This document shows positions 32,551-36,984 of a stretch of DNA of 36,984 nucleotides, in pieces. This stretch comes from Burkholderiaceae bacterium. GTDB taxonomy: Bacteria > Pseudomonadota > Gammaproteobacteria > Burkholderiales > Burkholderiaceae_C. The stretch is taken from the NCBI GenBank assembly GCA_025458585.1, contig JALOSD010000018.1, positions 1 to 36,984 of the forward strand. Reading direction: 5' to 3'. Under the pieces are notes generated by a model, which was given only the letters and a program-made list of their open reading frames with translations, was not told the DNA's origin and made no database searches. The translations under genes were made by a program, and so were the position numbers. Position 1 is the stretch's first letter, and each line of letters opens with the position of its first letter.

Positions 32551-34296
32551 ATGAAAGCGACCCAGTTCTTCATCGCCACGCTCAAGGAGGCGCCGGCGGA
32601 CGCCGAGATCGTCAGTCACAGGCTGATGATGCGCGCCGGCATGATCAAGCGCCTCGGCGCCGGGATCTACACCTACATGCCGATGGGGCTGCGCGTGATC
32701 CGCAAGGTCGAGCGCATCATCCGCGAGGAGATGGAGCGCGCCGGCAGCATCGAGCTGCTGATGCCCGTCGTCCAGCCCGCCGAGTTATGGCAGGAAACGG
32801 GCCGTTTCGAGAAGATGGGCCCCGAGTTGCTGCGGGTAAAAGATCGCCACCAGCGCGACTTCGTGATCCAGCCCACGAGCGAGGAAGTCGTCACGGACAT
32901 CGCGCGGCAGGAACTGCGAAGCTACAAGCAACTGCCGAAGAATCTGTTCCACATCCAGACCAAGTTCCGCGACGAGCGCCGGCCGCGTTTCGGCCTGATG
33001 CGCGGGCGCGAGTTCACGATGAAGGACGCGTATTCGTTCGACCGCGACCCCGCCGCGGCGGCGAAGAGCTACGAGGCGATGTACCGGGCATATTGTGCGA
33101 TCTTCGACCGCATGGGGCTGACCTACCGCGCGGTCGCGGCCGACACCGGCGCGATCGGCGGCGACCTGTCGCACGAGTTCCAGGTCATCGCCGAGACCGG
33201 CGAGGACGCGCTCGTCTACTGCCCCGGCAGCGACTACGCGGCGAACATCGAGCTCGCCGAAGCGTTGCCGCTGCTCGCGCACCGCGCGGCGCCGAAGCAC
33301 GCGCTCGCCAAGACGCCGACGCCCGACCGCAGCACCTGCGAGGACGTCGCCGACCTGCTCGGCATCGCGCTTGCGCACACCGTCAAGTCGCTCGTGCTCG
33401 CGACCGACGAGAAGAACGCCGCCGGCGACGTCGTGAAGACCACCGTGTGGCTGCTGCTCGTGCGCGGCGACCACCAGCTCAACGAGGTCAAGGCCGGCAA
33501 GGTCGAGGGCCTGAAGGGCGGTTTCCGCTTCGCCACCGTCGCCGAGATCGAGGAGCACTTCGGCTGCGAGCCGGGCTACCTGGGGCCGATCGGCACCGTC
33601 CGGCCGGTCAAGGTCGTCGCCGACCGCACGGTGGCGCTGATGAGCGATTTCGTCTGCGGCGCCAACGAGGCCGACTTCCACTACGCCGGCGTCAACTGGG
33701 GCCGCGACCTGCCCGAGCCCGACGTCGTCGCCGACATCCGCAACGTCGTCGAGGGCGACCCCTCGCCCGACGGCAAGGGAGCGCTCGCGATCCAGCGCGG
33801 CATCGAGGTCGGCCACGTGTTCTACCTCGGCACCAAGTACAGCAAGGCGATGGGCGCAACCTACCTCGACGAGGCGGGCAAGCCGCAGCTCTTCGAGATG
33901 GGCTGCTACGGCATCGGCGTCACGCGCATCCTGGGTGCGGCGATCGAGCAGGGCCACGACGAGCGCGGCATCGTCTGGCCCGATGCGATCGCGCCGTTCA
34001 CCGTCGTGATCTGCCCGATCGGCTACGACCGCAGCGCCGACGTCAAGGCCGCCGCCGACCGGCTGCACGACGACCTGGCGGCCGCTGGCGTCGATGTGAT
34101 GCTCGACGACCGCGGCGAGCGCCCCGGCGCGATGTTCGCCGACTGGGAGCTGATCGGCGTGCCGCACCGCGTCGTGATCTCCGACCGCGCCCTGAAGGAG
34201 GGCCAGCTCGAGTACCAGGGCCGCCGCGACGCCCAGCCGACCAAGGTGCCGGCGGCCGACATCGCGGCCTTCGTCCGGGGGCGGTTGCGCACGTGA
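32551..34296 (+). CDS. proS: Prolyl-tRNA synthetase
   Basis: A 581-residue class II synthetase of the bacterial type with the internal editing domain. MKATQFFIATLKEAPADAEI and HRLMMRAGMIKRLGAGIYTY begin it. Motif 2 is FRDERRPRFGLMRGREFTMK near residues 140-160, the editing insertion covers about 225-410, and motif 3 is MGCYGIGVTRILGAAIEQ near 450. The C-terminal anticodon-binding domain follows. The start at 32551 gives the normal N-terminus. Its stop overlaps the transglycosylase GTG by 4 nt. Confidence 0.97.
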   Translation: MKATQFFIATLKEAPADAEIVSHRLMMRAGMIKRLGAGIYTYMPMGLRVIRKVERIIREEMERAGSIELLMPVVQPAELWQETGRFEKMGPELLRVKDRHQRDFVIQPTSEEVVTDIARQELRSYKQLPKNLFHIQTKFRDERRPRFGLMRGREFTMKDAYSFDRDPAAAAKSYEAMYRAYCAIFDRMGLTYRAVAADTGAIGGDLSHEFQVIAETGEDALVYCPGSDYAANIELAEALPLLAHRAAPKHALAKTPTPDRSTCEDVADLLGIALAHTVKSLVLATDEKNAAGDVVKTTVWLLLVRGDHQLNEVKAGKVEGLKGGFRFATVAEIEEHFGCEPGYLGPIGTVRPVKVVADRTVALMSDFVCGANEADFHYAGVNWGRDLPEPDVVADIRNVVEGDPSPDGKGALAIQRGIEVGHVFYLGTKYSKAMGATYLDEAGKPQLFEMGCYGIGVTRILGAAIEQGHDERGIVWPDAIAPFTVVICPIGYDRSADVKAAADRLHDDLAAAGVDVMLDDRGERPGAMFADWELIGVPHRVVISDRALKEGQLEYQGRRDAQPTKVPAADIAAFVRGRLRT

Positions 34297-34922
34297 GCAC
34301 GAGATCCGCTGGCGGGGTGTCGCGCCGCGCGCTGCTCGCGGCGGGGCTCGTCGCGCCGTGGAGCCGTGCCCACGCAGGCGGGCAGGTCGAGGAGCCGCTC
34401 GTCGATTCGGTGCGCTCGGCGCTGTCGGCCGCGGTCGCGGAGGCGGCGCCGCCGCAGCCGCAGTTCCCCGAGATCGAGCAGCGCCTGGCACACCTGCGCT
34501 GGCTCGGCGACATGAGCGACCGCCTGCGCCCGCGCAAGAGCGACGTCTCGACGCGCCTCGAGTTCCTGCAGACCGTCTGGTACGAGAGCCGCCGCGCCGG
34601 GCTCGAGGTGCCGCTCGTGCTCGGCCTGATCCAGGTCGAGAGCGCGTTTCGCAAGTACGCGATCAGCTCGGTGGGCGCGCGCGGGTACATGCAGGTGATG
34701 CCGTTCTGGGCCCGGCTGATCGGCGACGGCGACGTCTCGCGCCTGTTCCACACGCAGACCAACCTGCGCTTCGGCTGCGTGATCCTGCGCCACTACCTCG
34801 ACCGCGAGCGCGGCGACCTGTTCATGGCGCTCGGCCGCTACAACGGCAGCCGAGGCCGCGCCGAGTACCCGAACGCCGTGTTCGCCGCGCGCCGGCGCTG
34901 GCTGCACGAGACCTCGGTCTGA
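34293..34922 (+). CDS. Lytic transglycosylase (SLT domain)
   Basis: A 209-residue exported protein. The N-terminus has SRRALLAAGLVAPWSRAHA, a short signal resembling a twin-arginine type although the motif is incomplete. The SLT domain covers about 90-205: VPLVLGLIQVESAFRKYA with the catalytic Glu near residue 116, SSVGARGYMQVMPFWA, and ALGRYNGSRGRAEYP. Such enzymes cleave peptidoglycan glycan strands to 1,6-anhydro-muropeptides in the periplasm. The GTG start overlaps the proS stop, a neighbour pair also seen in related bacteria. The exact Mlt class is not assigned. Confidence 0.9.
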   Translation: MSTRSAGGVSRRALLAAGLVAPWSRAHAGGQVEEPLVDSVRSALSAAVAEAAPPQPQFPEIEQRLAHLRWLGDMSDRLRPRKSDVSTRLEFLQTVWYESRRAGLEVPLVLGLIQVESAFRKYAISSVGARGYMQVMPFWARLIGDGDVSRLFHTQTNLRFGCVILRHYLDRERGDLFMALGRYNGSRGRAEYPNAVFAARRRWLHETSV

Positions 34923-34944
34923 ACTCGTTGCCCGGGCCGGCGGG

Positions 34945-35505
34945 CTAGAGGCCGCGCCACTCTCGCGGCTGCGCCCGGCCCGCGCCGACGAGCGCGAGCA
35001 CGCGCTCGACCGTCTCGTCGACGAGCTCGTCGATCGTCGTCGGCCGGTGGTAGAACGCGGGCAGCGGCGGGAACACGATGCCGCCCATCTCGGTGACGGC
35101 CGTCATGTTGCGCAGGTGCGCGAGGTTGAACGGCGTCTCGCGCACGAGCAGTACAAGCCGTCGGCGTTCCTTCAGCGTGACGTCGGCGGCGCGCGTGAGC
35201 AGGTTGTCCGACAGGCCGTGCGCGATCGCGGCCAGCGTCTTCATCGAGCACGGCGCGACGATCATCGCGTCGGTCGGAAACGAGCCGCTCGCGATGCACG
35301 CGCCGACGTCGGCCGGGCTGTAGGCCTCGTCGGCGAGCGCCTCGAGCCCGCGCCGGTCGAGACCGAGCTCGTGGTGGACGTTGAGCACGCCGGCCGGCGT
35401 CGCCACCAGGTGTGTCGCGACGCCGAGCGCGCGGGCGCGCTGCAGCAGCCGCACGCCGTAGACCGCGCCGCTGGCCCCGGTCAAGCCGACGACCAGCCGG
35501 CCCAC
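34945..35505 (-). CDS. ubiX: Flavin prenyltransferase UbiX
   Basis: A 186-residue enzyme that makes prenylated FMN, cofactor of the UbiD decarboxylase of ubiquinone synthesis. VVGLTGASGAVYGVRLLQ is the FMN-binding start, followed by IASGSFPTDAMIVAPCSMKT, LAAIAHGLSDNLLTRAADV and ERRRLVLLVRETPFN; the C-terminal PPLPAFYHRPTTIDELVD is typical. The GTG at 35505 lies 2 bp after the grxD stop, so the two are probably co-translated. Confidence 0.95.
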   Translation of the reverse strand: MGRLVVGLTGASGAVYGVRLLQRARALGVATHLVATPAGVLNVHHELGLDRRGLEALADEAYSPADVGACIASGSFPTDAMIVAPCSMKTLAAIAHGLSDNLLTRAADVTLKERRRLVLLVRETPFNLAHLRNMTAVTEMGGIVFPPLPAFYHRPTTIDELVDETVERVLALVGAGRAQPREWRGL

Positions 35506-35507
35506 GC

Positions 35508-35825
35508 TCAGCCTGCCTTGCCGAGCACCTGCTGCAGCTCGCCGCTCTGGTACATCTCCATCATGATGTCCGAGCCGCCGACGAACTCGCCGTTGACGTA
35601 GAGCTGCGGGATCGTCGGCCAGTTGGCGTATTCCTTGATGCCCTGGCGGATCGCCTCGTCCTCGAGCACGTTGACGGTCGTCAACTCGTCGACGCCGCAG
35701 GCCTTGAGGATCTGCACCGCGCGCCCCGAGAAGCCGCACATCGGGAACTGGGCCGTGCCCTTCATGAAGAGCACGACGGGGTGGGTCTTGACGATCTGGT
35801 CGATGCGTTGATTGACGTCGTTCAT
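35508..35825 (-). CDS. grxD: Monothiol glutaredoxin, CGFS type
   Basis: A 105-residue Grx4-like protein that carries [2Fe-2S] clusters and transfers them to target proteins. KGTAQFPMCGFSGRAVQIL has the CGFS site at residues 30-33. NWPTIPQLYVNGEFVGGSDI contains the TIPQ cis-proline and GGSD glutathione-binding motifs. BolA proteins are known partners, and ibaG is at 7910-8188. It lies between the outer-membrane-like gene and ubiX. The usual neighbour prmC is one gene upstream. Confidence 0.97.
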   Translation of the reverse strand: MNDVNQRIDQIVKTHPVVLFMKGTAQFPMCGFSGRAVQILKACGVDELTTVNVLEDEAIRQGIKEYANWPTIPQLYVNGEFVGGSDIMMEMYQSGELQQVLGKAG

Positions 35826-35911
35826 GGTTGCAAGGAGTCGGGTCGCGCAAAGCCCGTACTCTAGCCGGGACGCGGTGGACCTGCCCGGGGCAGGGGCGGG
35901 GCCCGGGACGG

Positions 35912-36490
35912 TCAGAACGAGTACGACACGCCGAGCTGCAGCACCGGCGCGAGCCGCAGGTCGCGCAGGACGTCCTCGGCGGCGTTGAGGTCGGCCGAGC
36001 GCGCGGGGCGCAGCCCGCTGCCGTAGCCGGCGAGGCCGATGTCGGCGCTGATGCCCCAGCCGCCGCGCAGCGACAGCCCGGTGAAGCCCAGGCCGAGGTA
36101 GGGCAGCGGCGCCGATGCCGCGTCGCTGCCGTCGAGATGGCCACGGTCGCGCCAGGCGAGGCCGCTGCCGCCCGCGCCCGGTGGCATGCCGGTGGCGAGA
36201 CCACGCGCACCGACCGTGAGGCCCGTGGTGGCGCGCACGCCGCCGGCGAAGCCGTCGACGACGCTGGGCAGGTCGAGCAGATAGTAGTCGCCGAACACGC
36301 GCGCGCCGGACGCCGCGGCCGCAGCGTCGGCGATCGCGGCTTGGTACGGCAGCACGGAGCCAAGCCGTTCGACGCGCGCCTGCCAGCGCGGCCACGACGT
36401 GTCGGCGGGCGGCTTCAGGCCGTCCTGCGCCGGTGCAGCCAGCGACGCGAGCAGCGCCACGGCTGCCATCGTTCGACGGGGAGGGGGCAT
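35912..36490 (-). CDS. Probable outer-membrane beta-barrel protein, unknown function
   Basis: A 192-residue protein with a signal peptide (RRTMAAVALLASLAAPAQ). The mature part is Gly-rich with alternating polar/hydrophobic stretches (YLGLGFTGLSLRGGWGISAD, IGLAGYG) and ends LQLGVSYSF; a terminal aromatic Phe is the classic BAM recognition signal of outer-membrane barrels. The size suits an eight-stranded barrel. The ATG at 36490 is preceded by GAAGGAG. No family was recognised. It separates prmC from grxD, which are usually adjacent, so it may be an insertion here. Confidence 0.8.
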   Translation of the reverse strand: MPPPRRTMAAVALLASLAAPAQDGLKPPADTSWPRWQARVERLGSVLPYQAAIADAAAAASGARVFGDYYLLDLPSVVDGFAGGVRATTGLTVGARGLATGMPPGAGGSGLAWRDRGHLDGSDAASAPLPYLGLGFTGLSLRGGWGISADIGLAGYGSGLRPARSADLNAAEDVLRDLRLAPVLQLGVSYSF

Positions 36491-36602
36491 CGTCGACTCC
36501 TTCGCCGCTGCGCGGGCGGCCTGCACGAAATGACCCGATCCACGGTGTGCGCGGGTTCAATCTACACCGGCAGCGGCGCCGCTGCGGCGCGAACTGGCGC
36601 GG

Positions 36603-36692
36603 ATCTTCCTCGCAGTTGCGATCTTCCTCGCGGCTGCGATCTTCCTCGCGGCTGCGATCTTCCTCGCGGCTGCGATCTTCCTCGCGGTTGCG
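36603..36692 (+). repeat. 18-bp tandem repeat (VNTR), five units
   Basis: Five consecutive units of ATCTTCCTCGCGGCTGCG: units 2-4 identical, unit 1 (AGT for GGC, i.e. CGCAGTTGCG) and unit 5 (GGTTGCG) differing by one or two bases. The array lies in the 236-bp gap between the prmC stop and the outer-membrane-like gene, 112 bp upstream of that gene's ATG. Frames open through it on both strands only because the unit is a multiple of three; none is supported as a gene. Confidence 0.9.
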
Positions 36693-36726
36693 GATTTGCC
36701 GCTTTCGCGATCGGTGACGTTCGACG

Positions 36727-36984
36727 TCAACGACCTCGGAGGCCGGCGTCGGGCAGGCGTGGCCAGCGGCCGCCGCTGCAGCGTTCGTGGCCGGCCAGGT
36801 CGCGGCGCGTCGCGATCGCCTCGAAGCCGGCAGCGGCGAGGCGCCGGCGCACATCGTCGCCCTGGTCGAAGCCGTGCTCGAGCAGCAGCCAGCCGCCGGG
36901 GTGCAGGTGCGCGCCGGCGCCGGCGACCAGCGCGTCGATCGCGCCGAGCCCGTCGCCGCCCGGCGTCAGCGCCGCGCGCGGCTC
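36727..36984 (-). CDS. prmC: Release factor glutamine methyltransferase, C-terminal part (partial)
   Basis: The last 85 residues of a protein running off the right edge. EPRAALTPGGDGLGAIDALV followed by LHPGGWLLLEHGFDQGDDVR and the terminal DLAGHERCSGRRWP match the end of PrmC/HemK, which methylates the GGQ glutamine of release factors. The catalytic NPPY motif lies outside the window. The order prmC-(insert)-grxD-ubiX supports the call. Confidence 0.92.
   Translation of the reverse strand, partial: EPRAALTPGGDGLGAIDALVAGAGAHLHPGGWLLLEHGFDQGDDVRRRLAAAGFEAIATRRDLAGHERCSGGRWPRLPDAGLRGR

Noticed and set aside
36603..36692. CRISPR array
   Set aside because: Units are directly contiguous without spacers and are only 18 bp.
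36433..36717. A + strand ORF with SSRLRS repeats over the VNTR
   Set aside because: The repeat is a by-product of an 18-bp unit read in frame; no ribosome site or wider coding character, and it runs antisense into the outer-membrane-like gene.

Overview
The window is GC-rich chromosomal DNA. Gene content and order point to a betaproteobacterium of the order Burkholderiales, probably a Rubrivivax/Leptothrix/Methylibium-like lineage. The main signs are the bolA(ibaG)-murA-hisGDCBHAF order, a short HisZ-dependent type HisG, lolB-ispE-tRNA(Gln)-prs-rplY-pth, ispB opposite rplU-rpmA-obg-proB, and prmC-grxD-ubiX. The taxon is inferred from synteny and protein character; no search was run.

Layout. 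1-3.7 kb: the end of an unidentified gene, then a small lipid locus (acyl-CoA-binding protein divergent from a wax ester synthase/DGAT-like acyltransferase), a TPR protein and a TetR regulator. 3.7-7.9 kb: a YadGH-type ABC exporter facing an opposed M48 protease-LemA pair. 7.9-17.6 kb: ibaG-murA-hisG-hisD, a VapBC-like toxin-antitoxin pair, hisC-hisB-hisH-hisA-hisF, then rsmD-coaD-ferredoxin, all on + and mostly with stop/start overlaps. 17.6-23.6 kb, on the - strand: a TPR lipoprotein-biogenesis neighbour, lolB, ispE, tRNA-Gln(TTG), prs, rplY, pth. 23.6-27.6 kb: mutM, a dynamin-like GTPase, mutY. 27.6-31.8 kb: tRNA-Pro(CGG) and ispB on -, rplU-rpmA-obg-proB on +. 31.8-37 kb: rppH divergent from proS-lytic transglycosylase, then ubiX, grxD, an orphan outer-membrane-like protein, an 18-bp tandem repeat and the 3' end of prmC on -.

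Most of the window is housekeeping: histidine, proline and CoA synthesis, cell-wall precursor, isoprenoid and quinone synthesis, translation, and oxidised-guanine repair. The points that stand out are: (i) a toxin-antitoxin module inside the his operon, coupled by overlap to hisC and preceded by three 16-bp-spaced palindromes that look like its operator; (ii) hisA has lost about 25 codons and is frameshifted, and proB lacks an in-frame block of about 30 codons, each removing catalytic residues; (iii) a dynamin-like GTPase is joined to the two oxidised-guanine repair glycosylases; (iv) a hairpin-rich dispersed repeat occurs twice in opposite orientation; (v) a VNTR sits upstream of an outer-membrane-like gene; (vi) the rplU mRNA appears to have a long leader with repeats. 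I saw no CRISPR array, IS element, prophage or rRNA gene.
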